Shown: positions 8,147 through 17,187, counted from the first letter of the stretch. The stretch is 64,000 nt of DNA from Streptococcus sanguinis (GCA_013378335.1 CP040556.1:1922001-1986000); one strand, 5' to 3'. Notes: a model not told the origin generated them from the sequence alone. Numbers and translations are program-made.

Positions 8147-9721
8147 TCAATATTTTCCTAAATCTACAACTTGTTGATATCTACTTTCATCATCAATATG
8201 ATGGGCAATTTCTAACATCATAACAGGAAGAGAAAATAGTAGTTCATGTACCATGAGGGCGTTTTCTTTATCTAGGGTTGCGGTCACTTCATCAGCCAAT
8301 AACAGATTTTTTCTACGAAGAAGAAAACGTGCCAATTCAATCCTTACTCTTTGTCCCCCAGAAATATTCTCCCCGTTATTTTTGATAATAAAATCCATCC
8401 CACCCGTCAATTCAAAATCTAGTTTGACTTGTTTCAAAACAGCAAGCAACTCTTCCTCAGAAAATTCTTGTCCTAAGGTCAAATTATAACGCACTGTATC
8501 ATTAAAGAGAAATGGATGTTGACTAATAATTCCTATACTGGATACAAAACTTGATGTACATTCATTAACAGTTGTAACGCCGATAATTTCTCCCTCATCT
8601 GCTATTTCTTCTCCAGTAATGAGTCGAAACAAGGTTGACTTACCACAACCACTCGGTCCTTTGATTAAAACTTTCTGACCTGCTTGAACATCCAAATTTA
8701 GATGAGTAAAAAGTTGTCTGTCACCATAGGATTTACTTAAATTTTTAATGTGTAGAGCATTCAATTCTTGCGCATCTTTTTTATCTATCTGTTTTACATC
8801 TCCAATTTCTAATACTCCAAAAATCTTATCTGCTGTCGTTTTTGCCCCTTGTATATCTACAGCATCATACATAATAGTCTGAATAGGGCTCACTAGCTGA
8901 CCTGCTGCGATGTACATGGCAACAAGACTTGCCACTGACACTTTCTGCCCAGCCATAGCAAAGTAAAAACCTAAAACAAGTGGTAAAACTTGGCTTAAAA
9001 AGACCATGAAACCGTTGCAAAAGAAAATTATATTATGGGTAAAGCAAAATTTTTGAATGGCTAGTTGATAATGTCGATTAATCTTCCAAAATCTGTTCTG
9101 ATTTTCAGAAATTGCTTGGTTCATGAGTAGAGTATGTGCTCCTCGGATACTATCAGATACTTGATTATGCACTTCTACTCTGCCTTGAGCCATGTCATCA
9201 CCAGTATGTTTGAGTCTTTTACTCATCAAGAACTGAGGAATAGGACGTAAAATAGTGAAAAAGACAAAAATACTCCCTAGTAACAAATTTTGCGAAATAA
9301 TATAAATCGCTGTTAGTATTGCTACAAAGCTCCAGCAAATGATATTGACGTATTTTTCTAAGTAATTATCCCCCAAATACTCCATATCTTGTGTGAGCAT
9401 GGTGATTTTTTCATCTTCGTTAAAATCTTTTTTTATCATCAGCTTGTCAAATAAATCTGCCCTCATATTCATTTGAATTTCACGTCGAAAAACATTATGT
9501 GTATGATTACAAAAGAGCATTAAGCTATACAAGACGAAGTATACTGTAAAGCCAAAAATAGCAAACTGTATGATTTTAGAATAAGTCAGTTCTCCTTGAT
9601 TTAAGGACAATGCTTGTGATACGACTAAGGGTTGAGCAAGAGCTAAACCTCCATTTGCCAGTGCACCGATGATAGTATAAAACTTCGTTTTCTTATCCAG
9701 ATAGTGAAATATTTTATTCAT
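8147..9721 (-). CDS. ABC exporter, fused permease and ATPase
   Basis: 524 residues: an N-terminal membrane domain with about five or six helices up to roughly residue 290, then a nucleotide-binding domain with Walker A GPSGCGKST, signature ISGGQRVRIE and Walker B NLLLADEVTA. This half-transporter organisation is typical of exporters for peptides, lipids or drugs. There is no N-terminal C39 peptidase. It is markedly more AT-rich than the flanking housekeeping genes and sits in a scar region with an IS and gene fragments, suggesting horizontal origin. A remnant that may be a peptide maturase lies immediately upstream on the same strand. An export role for a modified peptide is inference only. 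Confidence 0.85.
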   Translation of the reverse strand: MNKIFHYLDKKTKFYTIIGALANGGLALAQPLVVSQALSLNQGELTYSKIIQFAIFGFTVYFVLYSLMLFCNHTHNVFRREIQMNMRADLFDKLMIKKDFNEDEKITMLTQDMEYLGDNYLEKYVNIICWSFVAILTAIYIISQNLLLGSIFVFFTILRPIPQFLMSKRLKHTGDDMAQGRVEVHNQVSDSIRGAHTLLMNQAISENQNRFWKINRHYQLAIQKFCFTHNIIFFCNGFMVFLSQVLPLVLGFYFAMAGQKVSVASLVAMYIAAGQLVSPIQTIMYDAVDIQGAKTTADKIFGVLEIGDVKQIDKKDAQELNALHIKNLSKSYGDRQLFTHLNLDVQAGQKVLIKGPSGCGKSTLFRLITGEEIADEGEIIGVTTVNECTSSFVSSIGIISQHPFLFNDTVRYNLTLGQEFSEEELLAVLKQVKLDFELTGGMDFIIKNNGENISGGQRVRIELARFLLRRKNLLLADEVTATLDKENALMVHELLFSLPVMMLEIAHHIDDESRYQQVVDLGKY

Positions 9722-9779
9722 AATGCCCTCCTAGAAAAAGAGAGAGGCTAGCACTCCTCTCCATTTTTATTATATAAAC

Positions 9780-9988
9780 TTAACAAATATTACAATTATT
9801 GCTTACAACTTCATTTTTTTTACAACCTTTTTGTTTTTCTTGATAGACATTTTTGCTTACCCCTCTCTAGTCCACATCTAAAATAGCTTCATACAATTAT
9901 TAATGATTATTCTTGCAATTTGATTGGTATTAAAATATACACTACCATCTTCAGTATCATACCTTAAGACATATCGTGATAATTTCAT
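9780..9988 (-). pseudogene. Internally deleted gene, possibly a radical-SAM peptide maturase remnant
   Basis: Minus strand: AGAGGTGG precedes an ATG at 9988 that opens MKLSRYVLRYDTEDGSVYFN and ends after 36 codons at 9878. A different frame further down encodes QKGCKKNEVVSNNCNIC before a TAA at 9780, with no start codon of its own. The first piece resembles the N-termini of some radical-SAM/SPASM peptide maturases and the second a Cys-rich C-terminal end. The simplest reading is one large gene reduced by an internal deletion, upstream of the ABC exporter. The family assignment is tentative. Confidence 0.35.
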
Positions 9989-10397
9989 ATTACCACCTCT
10001 TTATTCTTTGATTTCTTTAAATACATTATATACCTATTAAAATGATAATCCAAGCAAAAGTCAGAAAATTAGAAAGGTTCTATATTTTAATAATTTTCAA
10101 TCAAGTACAAACTAATTTCAAATCTCCTTATCTACTACTATACATGCCTTACTATCACATTTCTGTTCGTAGGAGACACAATCTCGCTATTCCTTCCTCT
10201 GACGATTCTTATGTCCAGCGTCATACTTAAAACGGTCTATCACGAGACTGTTTTAATCCGTTACCTCACGATAGTCAATCTCAGAAGTCACTATTAGGTT
10301 TACCGAAAAAAGACCGGATGGCTCCGATCTTCAATTGTTCATATTCTCACATTCTGTTTTAAGAATAATTAAGTTTAAACTCTAATGACTAAGCGTC
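9989..10397. other. AT-rich intergenic stretch with two hairpins
   Basis: No convincing gene. AAAACGGTCT and AGACTGTTTT (10229-10254) form a hairpin with one mismatch, flanked by T and A runs, compatible with a terminator in either direction. A ribosome binding site for the remnant at 9988 lies at the left edge. The frame 10042-10230 on the plus strand lacks a ribosome binding site and looks fortuitous. Confidence 0.4.
10304..10331 (-). terminator. Terminator of VOC gene
   Basis: AAGACCGGA (10310-10318) pairs with TCCGATCTT (10323-10331) with one G-T pair. On the minus strand the stem is followed by a T run (A run at 10306-10311 on the plus strand). Confidence 0.7.
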
Positions 10398-10745
10398 CTA
10401 TTTCATTCGATAAAAATCAATCACCAGACCAGCAGGCCCTTTAACTAGCAGGGACACCGTTCCCCAATCGGTTACAGCAGGACCGTGTAAAATCTCGGAA
10501 CCAAGCTCTTTCAATCGTTGGTAATTCTGGTCTACATCCTCAACCTCGATGTGAAGAATGATTCCTGACTGAAAATTTCCCAAAGGAATCAAATGATTCT
10601 CTGACAACATGAGACAGTGACTGCCAATCGTGAACTGTGCAAAACTGTCATCAACATAGTCTGCCTTTTTATCCAAAATACGCTCCAAGTCAGCACAGAC
10701 TTGGGGAACATTTGAAACGATAATATCTAATTGATTTAAATTCAT
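10398..10745 (-). CDS. VOC (glyoxalase/bleomycin-resistance fold) family protein
   Basis: 115 residues forming a single vicinal-oxygen-chelate module pair: MNLNQLDIIVSNVPQVCADL at the start, a central IILHIEVEDVDQ strand-helix and the closing GPAGLVIDFYRMK. Single-domain VOC proteins dimerise to make metal-binding active sites or act as binding proteins. The typical metal ligands are only partly recognisable, so the activity cannot be named. GGAGG lies about 8 bases before the ATG. It is flanked by its own terminators and therefore likely monocistronic. Confidence 0.8.
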   Translation of the reverse strand: MNLNQLDIIVSNVPQVCADLERILDKKADYVDDSFAQFTIGSHCLMLSENHLIPLGNFQSGIILHIEVEDVDQNYQRLKELGSEILHGPAVTDWGTVSLLVKGPAGLVIDFYRMK

Positions 10746-10759
10746 TTGTTATCCTCCAC

Positions 10760-10787
10760 AAAAAGACTGGATTGCTCCAATCTTTTT
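10760..10787 (-). terminator. Hairpin terminator between spxB and VOC gene
   Basis: AAAAAGACTGGA (10760-10771) pairs with TCCAATCTTTTT (10776-10787), one G-T pair, followed by T residues on the minus strand. Located just upstream of the VOC ribosome binding site; it should end spxB transcripts. Confidence 0.65.
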
Positions 10788-10901
10788 AACTTCTGCTCTA
10801 AGAAAATCAAAGAATAAACAAGTCGTAACCAAGTTTGATGGCAAATCTTTGCTCATCAAACTACGAAAAATCCTTTGGGACTTTTTCTAGGCTCCGCACT
10901 A

Positions 10902-10940
10902 GATTCCATCATTGAAAATTAAGGTTTCAATGATGGAATC
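10902..10940. repeat. Perfect 16-bp hairpin downstream of spxB
   Basis: GATTCCATCATTGAAA at 10902-10917 pairs perfectly with TTTCAATGATGGAATC at 10925-10940 across a 7-base loop. No T tract follows on either strand. It lies 60 bases past the spxB stop, so it may be an mRNA 3'-end stabiliser rather than a terminator. Confidence 0.75.
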
Positions 10941-11001
10941 GTCGGAAGTAAACCTCCGAATGAGGTCTACAAATTTAAAATTTGATTTTCGACGAGAGGA
11001 A

Positions 11002-12777
11002 TTATTTGATTGCGCGTGATTGCAACCCTTCTTCTTCCAAGAAGAGGCGGAATGGTACGAGTTCTTCTGCTTCGTATTTTTCCTTGAAGGCTTTGATTGC
11101 TTCTTCTGAGTGAAGTTTTGGATCGAGTTCAAGTACTTCTACTGGAAGTGGACGATGTTGCGTGATGCGGGCATCGATGACAACTGTCTTGCCTTCTTTG
11201 TTGAGTTTCACAGCTTCTGCAACGACTGCGTCGATGTCTTCGATGCGGTCTACTGTAAATCCAACAGCGCCTTGAGCTTCAGCGATTTTCGCGTAATCAG
11301 CGTTTGTGAAGTCTACACCAAACAAGTGTTTGTTTGTGTCTTCGTATTTGTTCTTGATAAAGCCGTACTCAGCATTTGAGAAGACAAGGTTGATAACTGG
11401 AAGGTCATATTGAACGTTTGTAATGACGTCTGGGTAGCACATGTTGAATGCTCCGTCACCCATGATGTTCCATACTTGGCGGTCTGGGTTGTCTTTCTTA
11501 GCAGCAATACCACCAGGAAGGGCGATACCCATTGTCGCAAAGAGTGGAGATGTACGCCACATGTTCTTAGGAGTCATGTGAAGGTGACGAGTAGATGTTT
11601 GAGTTGTGTTACCTACGTCGATTGAGTAGATAGCGTCTTGGTCAGCGTATTTGTTAACTGCATTGTAAACTTGGTACAATTGCAATTCACCCTCAGTTTT
11701 ACCTTCGAGTTTGTTCATGTAATCGCGCCAGTTTTGGTTATTCTTCACGTTTGCACGCCACCATGGAGTAGACTCAACTGCGTCTACCTTATCAAGAATC
11801 GCTTTAGCTGCCTGACCTGCATCACCAAGGATAGAAGCGTCAAGGGCATGGCGTTTACCAAGTTTGTAAGGGTCAATGTCCACTTGGATGAATTTTTCAG
11901 TATTCTTGAAGGCTTCGTATACTTCAGCAAATGGGAAGTTTGAACCAAGGAAAAGAACAGTGTCTGCTTCAAAGACAACTTCGTTGGCTGGTTTCCAACC
12001 AACACGGTAAGCAGAACCTGTCAAACCTTCATAGTTCCATTCGAAAGCTTCAAAGTTTTTACCAGTTGTGATGATTGGTGCTTTGATTTTACGTGACAAT
12101 TCAGTAATCACTTCACCCGCTTTAACGCCACCAAATCCAGCATAGATAACTGGGCGCTCAGCCTTGTTCAAGATTTCAACAGCTTTGTCGATTTCAGCTT
12201 CGTTCAAAGCAGGAGCGATGAATGAACGCTCGTAAGAACCTGAACCGTAGTATGAGTTTTCGTCGATTTCTTGGAAACCGAAGTTTACAGGGATTTCAAC
12301 AACAGCTGGACCTTTTTTAGATACTGCAGCACGGCAAGCTTCGTCAATCACTTTTGGCAATTGCTCAGCGTAAGCTACACGTTTGTTGTAAACTGCGATA
12401 CCATGGTACATTGGGTTTTGGTTGAGCTCTTGGAAGGCATCCATGTTGAGTTCGTTGACTGGACGAGAACCAAGGATAGCAAGGAATGGAGTGTTGTCCA
12501 TAGCTGCATCGTAAACACCGTTAATCAAGTGAGTCGCACCTGGACCACCTGAACCAACTGCAACCCCGATTGAGCCGCCGAATTTAGCTTGCATCACCGC
12601 TGCAAGAGCACCAGTTTCTTCGTGGCGAACTTGCAAAAAGCGGATATCTTTGTCTTCAGCCAAAGCGTCCATCAATGAGCTGAGTGTTCCTGATGGGATA
12701 CCGTAGATGGTATCTACGCCCCATGTTTTCAATACGTTGAGCATTGCTGCAGATGCAGTAATTTTTCCTTGAGTCAT
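11002..12777 (-). CDS. spxB: Pyruvate oxidase (H2O2-forming)
   Basis: 591 residues, the normal length of streptococcal SpxB. N-terminal thiamine-diphosphate PYR domain with the conserved Glu in QVRHEETGA, a central FAD-type domain, and the C-terminal PP domain with the ThDP-binding GDGAFNM through [12 protein letters not shown] motif. The enzyme oxidises pyruvate with O2 and phosphate to acetyl phosphate, CO2 and H2O2, supplying ATP through acetate kinase and making the peroxide used against competitors. AAGGAGAG lies before the ATG. Codon use is strongly biased (AAC, GAA, CGT), indicating high expression. A cre-like site lies upstream, in keeping with known CcpA control of spxB in this genus. 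Confidence 0.96.
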   Translation of the reverse strand: MTQGKITASAAMLNVLKTWGVDTIYGIPSGTLSSLMDALAEDKDIRFLQVRHEETGALAAVMQAKFGGSIGVAVGSGGPGATHLINGVYDAAMDNTPFLAILGSRPVNELNMDAFQELNQNPMYHGIAVYNKRVAYAEQLPKVIDEACRAAVSKKGPAVVEIPVNFGFQEIDENSYYGSGSYERSFIAPALNEAEIDKAVEILNKAERPVIYAGFGGVKAGEVITELSRKIKAPIITTGKNFEAFEWNYEGLTGSAYRVGWKPANEVVFEADTVLFLGSNFPFAEVYEAFKNTEKFIQVDIDPYKLGKRHALDASILGDAGQAAKAILDKVDAVESTPWWRANVKNNQNWRDYMNKLEGKTEGELQLYQVYNAVNKYADQDAIYSIDVGNTTQTSTRHLHMTPKNMWRTSPLFATMGIALPGGIAAKKDNPDRQVWNIMGDGAFNMCYPDVITNVQYDLPVINLVFSNAEYGFIKNKYEDTNKHLFGVDFTNADYAKIAEAQGAVGFTVDRIEDIDAVVAEAVKLNKEGKTVVIDARITQHRPLPVEVLELDPKLHSEEAIKAFKEKYEAEELVPFRLFLEEEGLQSRAIK

Positions 12778-12838
12778 AAGAATAACTCTCCTTCAATAAA
12801 TTAAATTTTCAGTTGTTGAAAATATTTCCATTTGTGAA

Positions 12839-12852
12839 TGAAAACGCTTCAA
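12839..12852 (+). promoter_or_regulatory. cre-like CcpA site upstream of spxB
   Basis: TGAAAACGCTTCAA matches 13 of 14 positions of the cre consensus TGWAARCGYTWNCW. It lies about 62 bases before the spxB start codon, within the probable leader or promoter. CcpA control of spxB is established in related streptococci; use of this site is inferred. Confidence 0.7.
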
Positions 12853-13046
12853 GAAACTTTACTCTATCAATTTATCATGTTTTTTCGCTCTTGTATAAGA
12901 ATATGCTCAAAGATGATATAGAACTATTACATAACACAATGCTCTGATTTTTTTCACAAAGTCCAATGTGTTTTATAATAATTTTCATAACCCCTTTGAA
13001 ATCAAGCATCATTCACAGAAAACTTTTGTAAGTTTAAGAAAATCAT

Positions 13047-13747
13047 AACCACCCGTCTAACGGGTGGTTTGTCCCAGGGCTATAAGCCCACATCACCAGC
13101 CAGCGCCTAAAGACGCTGGCTTTCACTTTGTTCAAGCCTCATTGCTTTTGACTCGTCACAAACCTCTCAAAGAGGTGTTTGCATCACTTACCACTATCCC
13201 TAAAGGGATCCTCATATTCTTTTACACTCAATTTATCCAACGCTATATCATGCTTTTCCTGCTCTTGGATATATTTCTTAATGGTGGCTTCATTAAGCCC
13301 TACTGTACTCACGTAATAACCTTCCGCCCAAAAATGTCGGTTCCCAAACTTGTACTTTAGGTTGGCGTGTTTGTCAAACATCATGAGAGCACTTTTGCCT
13401 TTTAAATACCCCATAAAACTAGAAACACTTATCCTCGGTGGAATACTTACCAACATATGGACATGATCTGGCATTAAGTGACCCTCGATAATTTCAACAC
13501 CTTTATAACTACATAATCGGTGAAATATTTCACCCAAACTGTTTCGATATTGATTATAGATAACTTTTCGTCTATACTTAGGTGTAAACACAATGTGATA
13601 TTTACACATCCACTTTGTGTGTGATAAACTATGTGCCTTTTGCGCCATATTTTTCTCCTTTCGCTTCACAATGGGCTTGAACACCTTTATTGTATCGCGT
13701 TTGGAGTTTTTTTGGTATAACCTTCGATGCGCACCCGCATAGCGGGT
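13047..13747 (-). mobile_element. IS200/IS605-family element
   Basis: A single tnpA gene is bracketed by subterminal hairpins rather than inverted repeats: AACCACCCGTCTAACGGGTG at 13047-13066 (stem CCACCCG/CGGGTGG) on one side and ACCCGCATAGCGGGT (13733-13747) on the other. Further hairpins include GCCAGCG/CGCTGGC near 13098-13119. This is the single-strand transposition architecture of IS200. It inserted between spxB and the SGNH hydrolase operon. Exact cleavage ends are not resolved. Confidence 0.8.
13184..13648 (-). CDS. tnpA: IS200/IS605-family Y1 transposase TnpA
   Basis: 154 residues from the ATG at 13648, which has AAAGGAG 7 bases upstream; an upstream in-frame ATG lies in the element's noncoding end. 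It carries the KYHIVFTPKYRRKV start, the HUH metal motif in PDHVHMLVSIPP, the YLKGKSA block and a C-terminal helix with the probable catalytic tyrosine in EATIKKYIQEQ. It appears complete and could be active. No tnpB accompanies it, as in IS200 itself. Confidence 0.93.
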   Translation of the reverse strand: MAQKAHSLSHTKWMCKYHIVFTPKYRRKVIYNQYRNSLGEIFHRLCSYKGVEIIEGHLMPDHVHMLVSIPPRISVSSFMGYLKGKSALMMFDKHANLKYKFGNRHFWAEGYYVSTVGLNEATIKKYIQEQEKHDIALDKLSVKEYEDPFRDSGK

Positions 13748-13803
13748 GGTTTATTTGTCTCGCACCTAGCGGAGCGAGACAGACTGAAAGTCAATAATAA
13801 AAA

Positions 13804-13838
13804 AGCTCTGTTCCGGCAAAACAGAGCTGTATTTTTTT
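13804..13838 (-). terminator. Terminator of SGNH/HAD/MutS-like operon
   Basis: AGCTCTGTT (13804-13812) pairs with AACAGAGCT (13820-13828); on the minus strand the stem is followed by a TTTTTT run. It lies just past the SGNH hydrolase stop. Confidence 0.85.
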
Positions 13839-13845
13839 GAAGAAA

Positions 13846-14478
13846 CTACAAATATTCCTGCAAAACCTTGGACAAGGCTCCATAGCCAGCAATGGTCAGA
13901 TGGAGGCCGTCAGTTGTGTAGTCTGGGCGCAGCTGACCTTCCTCGTTCAGAAAAGCATCGTAGAGATCGATAAATTGGACATTCATGTAGGCGTTAGCCA
14001 GCTGGCGATAGGCTTGATTGAGGGCCTGAATCTTTTCATTGCTGCGGACATAGACCGTACTCTTGTAGGCTGGAGCTTCATTGACGGGAAGGACCGACAG
14101 CAACTGGATCTGAGCCAGAGGATAATCACGAGAAATCTCCTGAATAACGGCTTCCAAATTAGCCAGCGTTTCTGTCTGAGCCATTTCCTTGCCAATGTCG
14201 TTGGTACCTATCAGGATAAAGACCTTATCCAGTGCCTGCCCAAAGAGATGGGCATCTAAGTTTTCTAATAGCAAATCAGTCTTATAGCCCCGAATGCCAC
14301 GGTTGATCAGTCTTTTATCCGTCTGTAAGAGTTCCTGGAGTGGATAGTATTCTACAATGGAGTCTCCGATAAAGATGATGTCTGGCTCCTTGACTGAGAG
14401 TTGATTGAGTTCTCTGTAGTTTTGCTGCAATTTTGCCTGCTCCTTGAGAAGCCATTCTTCTAGTAATTGTACTGCCAT
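13846..14478 (-). CDS. SGNH/GDSL-family hydrolase
   Basis: 210 residues with the four SGNH blocks: IIFIGDSIVEYYP (catalytic Ser), INRGIRGYKT (Gly), LIGTNDIG (Asn) and TTDGLHLTIAGY (Asp and His). No signal peptide, so cytoplasmic. Related streptococcal proteins are annotated as platelet-activating-factor acetylhydrolase-like; the true substrate is unknown. Its ATG overlaps the TAA of the HAD gene (TAATG), indicating translational coupling at the end of a three-gene operon with a terminator directly downstream. Confidence 0.88.
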   Translation of the reverse strand: MAVQLLEEWLLKEQAKLQQNYRELNQLSVKEPDIIFIGDSIVEYYPLQELLQTDKRLINRGIRGYKTDLLLENLDAHLFGQALDKVFILIGTNDIGKEMAQTETLANLEAVIQEISRDYPLAQIQLLSVLPVNEAPAYKSTVYVRSNEKIQALNQAYRQLANAYMNVQFIDLYDAFLNEEGQLRPDYTTDGLHLTIAGYGALSKVLQEYL

Positions 14479-15320
14479 TATCCTTTTTCCTCTTCTAAGT
14501 ATTGCTCAAGCACCTGTAGAACGCCTGCTTCTGTATTGGCTGGCGCTAGGTAATCTGCCACCCCTTTGACCCGCTCATCGCCATTTTCCATGGCGTAAGA
14601 AATACCTGCTAATTCAAGCATTTCTATGTCATTTTCACTATCGCCAAAGGCCATGATTTCCGAGCTTTGAATCTGCCACTTAGCCATCAGCTGTTGTAAG
14701 CCCCAGGCCTTGTGCATCCCATCTTGGAGGATGTCAATGGCTCCATAACCACTGGCAACCGCGCTCAATCGGCCAGCAAAATGCTGATTAATCAGACGAG
14801 CATGCTCTACTGCTGCAGCTTCTTCCACCATCATACTCATTTTCAAGACCTTGTCAAAGGGATAATTCTGAAGGCTAGGCACAAAATTCATCCGCTTATA
14901 GAAAAGCTGGGCCATTTCCTTAGTCATGACTTTTTCAATCAAGGGAAACTCTGTCCCCTCCTGGACAAAGCCGCCTCTTTCAGAGGTCACAACCAGCTGA
15001 AGCTCCCTTTCACGACCCGCAAAGTAATCCAGCGCATCCCTAATCAATCCGGCTTCCCAAAAGCTGCTCATGCTTAGCCGATTCTTTTCAAAAATCCTAG
15101 CTCCGTTGGCGACTACCAAGGTCATTCGTTCTACCAAATCTCCCAATAGCAGGCGCATTCGTGGAATTTCATTGCCAGTAGCCACCACAAAGCGAATGTC
15201 TCTCTTATCCAGCTCATCTAAAATAGTAGCCAGACGCGGCAAATCCAGCTGTCCCTGTCCGTCCAGCAAGGTTCCATCCATGTCTGTCGCTATCATCTTT
15301 ATAGTCATCTTTTTATCCAT
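14478..15320 (-). CDS. HAD-superfamily Cof-type phosphatase
   Basis: HAD motif I is IATDMDGTLLDG (nucleophile and acid Asp), motif II lies in VVATGNEI, and motif IV is MAFGDSENDIEML. The large C2 cap between them identifies the Cof/YbiV subclass that dephosphorylates sugar phosphates or nucleotides such as FMN. About 276 residues. Two starts are possible, ATG 15320 (overlapping the upstream gene by 8 bases) or ATG 15308 (a 4-base gap); neither has a strong Shine-Dalgarno sequence, so translational coupling is likely. Middle gene of the operon. Confidence 0.85.
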   Translation of the reverse strand: MDKKMTIKMIATDMDGTLLDGQGQLDLPRLATILDELDKRDIRFVVATGNEIPRMRLLLGDLVERMTLVVANGARIFEKNRLSMSSFWEAGLIRDALDYFAGRERELQLVVTSERGGFVQEGTEFPLIEKVMTKEMAQLFYKRMNFVPSLQNYPFDKVLKMSMMVEEAAAVEHARLINQHFAGRLSAVASGYGAIDILQDGMHKAWGLQQLMAKWQIQSSEIMAFGDSENDIEMLELAGISYAMENGDERVKGVADYLAPANTEAGVLQVLEQYLEEEKG

Positions 15321-17007
15321 TTCTATCTTTATCATCCAATTTGGATTGCCTCTTTTCCAGCAAGTTCCAAGAACCACTGGTTTCGTAGGCGGTGATTATC
15401 TCCCTAGCTGTATCCGTAATCTCTTCTGGATAGTTCAGGCTCTCTAGTGTATTAACCGCATTCTTGGTCAAAGCGCTGCCTTGCTTAATCTTATAGTCAA
15501 AGACAATCTCTCCTGCTATATATTGACTGTCAAAATGATATTGAGCATTGAGCTGACCAGAGGCTGCTACCAACTCCACATCATGGCTCGAAATCATATA
15601 AAGGCAGGGGTTCTGAGCTAGCCAATCAATGATTGCCAGCCCTGCACCTATCCGCTCAACAGTATTGGTTCCTTTAAAAAGCTCATCGATGAAAAAGTAG
15701 TGCAAGCCCTCTTCTTCCAAGGAATCTATCATGCGCTCAATAGCCCTGCTCTCAGCGATAAAGTAGCTATCCCCAGAGCCGATGTCATCGGTCACATCCA
15801 TTGAGCTCAAGACATGACCATGCTGCAAGGTCATCTTCTCTGCGCAGGCAAAGCCTAAGCCCTGAGCCAAGATAGCATTGATAGCTGCTATTCTCAGGTA
15901 AGTCGATTTTCCAGAAGCATTGTCGCCACTAATCATCATATTCTTAGAAAAGTCCAAATCATTGCTGACAGGTCGTTCCAAGAGTGGGTGGTAGAGACCC
16001 TTTCCCTTCATCCCAGTTGAGCTTTTAAAGCTAGGTTTCGCATAAATTGGCAGGATTTCCTTGTAGTTAAGTACAGCAATCGCCGCCTCTAAGCGACCTA
16101 GAATCTCCAGCACTTGCCTAGCCTGTTGATTGGCCTTGACCAGACGATTGGAGATATAGGCCTGAGCCAACTGTGGTATCAGCAAGACGGAGTTGATATA
16201 GAGATAGAAAATCTCCAGCTCAGAGGCACCCGACTGGGGCCGAAAGACTTCTCCAAAAAGCTTTATTCGGCTGAAAGAAGCCAACGCTTCTTTCAGGGCA
16301 GCTTGCTGGGGTAAGGGCAGGCGGGAGATCTTTTTACCAATATAGAAGATCCGTACCAGATAGCTCATGCTGTCCAACTTCATCTCGAGAGACCAGCGCG
16401 TGGCCATGGAGTAAACGATATTAAAGCCCATGCTGATGATAGGAACTATGTATCCCAGACTAGGATTGATAAAATAGAGGAAAGGAGAAAGTAGCGGAAT
16501 CGAAGCCAAAAACAGGTAAAAACTTCCCCTGTGATTAGCCTGAGCTGGTTTATAGATTAGTTTTTTGGCTTGATTGTGATTTTTCTTGCCAATCTCAGAA
16601 AAAAGCAACTGCAGCTGAATGCGCACCTCTGGATGCTGGGCCAAATAGGACTGCAAATCATCAAAGTCCTGATCTGCCTCGAAATGTAGCAGGCGAAGTT
16701 TGCTGTAAAGGTACTCTGAGCCTAGACTGGATTGGGCTGCTGTATCAATATCCTGAAAAATATCAAAAAAGTCCAAATCTCCCCAAGTCTGGTCGTCTAC
16801 CAGACTATCATAGGTTCCATCTTCTTCGTCTAGCAAAAAAGACTCATATAGACTGGACTCACTGTCTGGCCGGCAATCCACCCGCTCACGACTTCCCCAA
16901 GCAGCAGTTAAACGCTTCTTAAAGCGAATCTTTCTCCGAATAGCAGAGGCTATGACAAGCACTAGTACCGCCAAAAAGCCCAGTAGTACCAAGATAAATT
17001 GTGACAT
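15313..17007 (-). CDS. Membrane-anchored MutS-family ATPase
   Basis: About 564 residues. An N-terminal hydrophobic helix (residues 3-20) is followed by a cytoplasmic region, a second hydrophobic stretch around FYLFLASIPLLSPFLYFI, and a C-terminal MutS domain V with Walker A SGDNASGKST, MDVTDDIGSGDSYF, and Walker B FFIDELFKGT followed by the His-containing ISSHDVEL. The mismatch-recognition domain I of MutS is absent. These proteins are annotated MutS-like, but a membrane location argues against classical mismatch repair. ATG 17007 has GTGAGGA just upstream and was preferred over a GTG at 17019. First gene of the operon. Confidence 0.85.
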   Translation of the reverse strand: MSQFILVLLGFLAVLVLVIASAIRRKIRFKKRLTAAWGSRERVDCRPDSESSLYESFLLDEEDGTYDSLVDDQTWGDLDFFDIFQDIDTAAQSSLGSEYLYSKLRLLHFEADQDFDDLQSYLAQHPEVRIQLQLLFSEIGKKNHNQAKKLIYKPAQANHRGSFYLFLASIPLLSPFLYFINPSLGYIVPIISMGFNIVYSMATRWSLEMKLDSMSYLVRIFYIGKKISRLPLPQQAALKEALASFSRIKLFGEVFRPQSGASELEIFYLYINSVLLIPQLAQAYISNRLVKANQQARQVLEILGRLEAAIAVLNYKEILPIYAKPSFKSSTGMKGKGLYHPLLERPVSNDLDFSKNMMISGDNASGKSTYLRIAAINAILAQGLGFACAEKMTLQHGHVLSSMDVTDDIGSGDSYFIAESRAIERMIDSLEEEGLHYFFIDELFKGTNTVERIGAGLAIIDWLAQNPCLYMISSHDVELVAASGQLNAQYHFDSQYIAGEIVFDYKIKQGSALTKNAVNTLESLNYPEEITDTAREIITAYETSGSWNLLEKRQSKLDDKDRNG

Positions 17008-17187
17008 AAATGTCCTCACCCCTTCCAGAAAACCTCTGACTTTTAGACATATTATACTACTTAAAAAAGTAAAAAGAAAGGCAAGAAGAGGCGGATAAGA
17101 CGGTCGATTTTACAAAGGGCACTTTTCAATCCTCCAGTTTTATATTATAATCATAGCTATATTCCTGTCGTAATATTGGAGGTCCTT

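Noticed and set aside
10042..10230. 62-codon plus-strand frame in the AT-rich gap
   Set aside because: No ribosome binding site, composition follows the AT-rich DNA, and it runs through a hairpin.
13064..13360. Plus-strand frame opposite the IS200 transposase
   Set aside because: Crosses the IS end hairpins and is antisense to TnpA.
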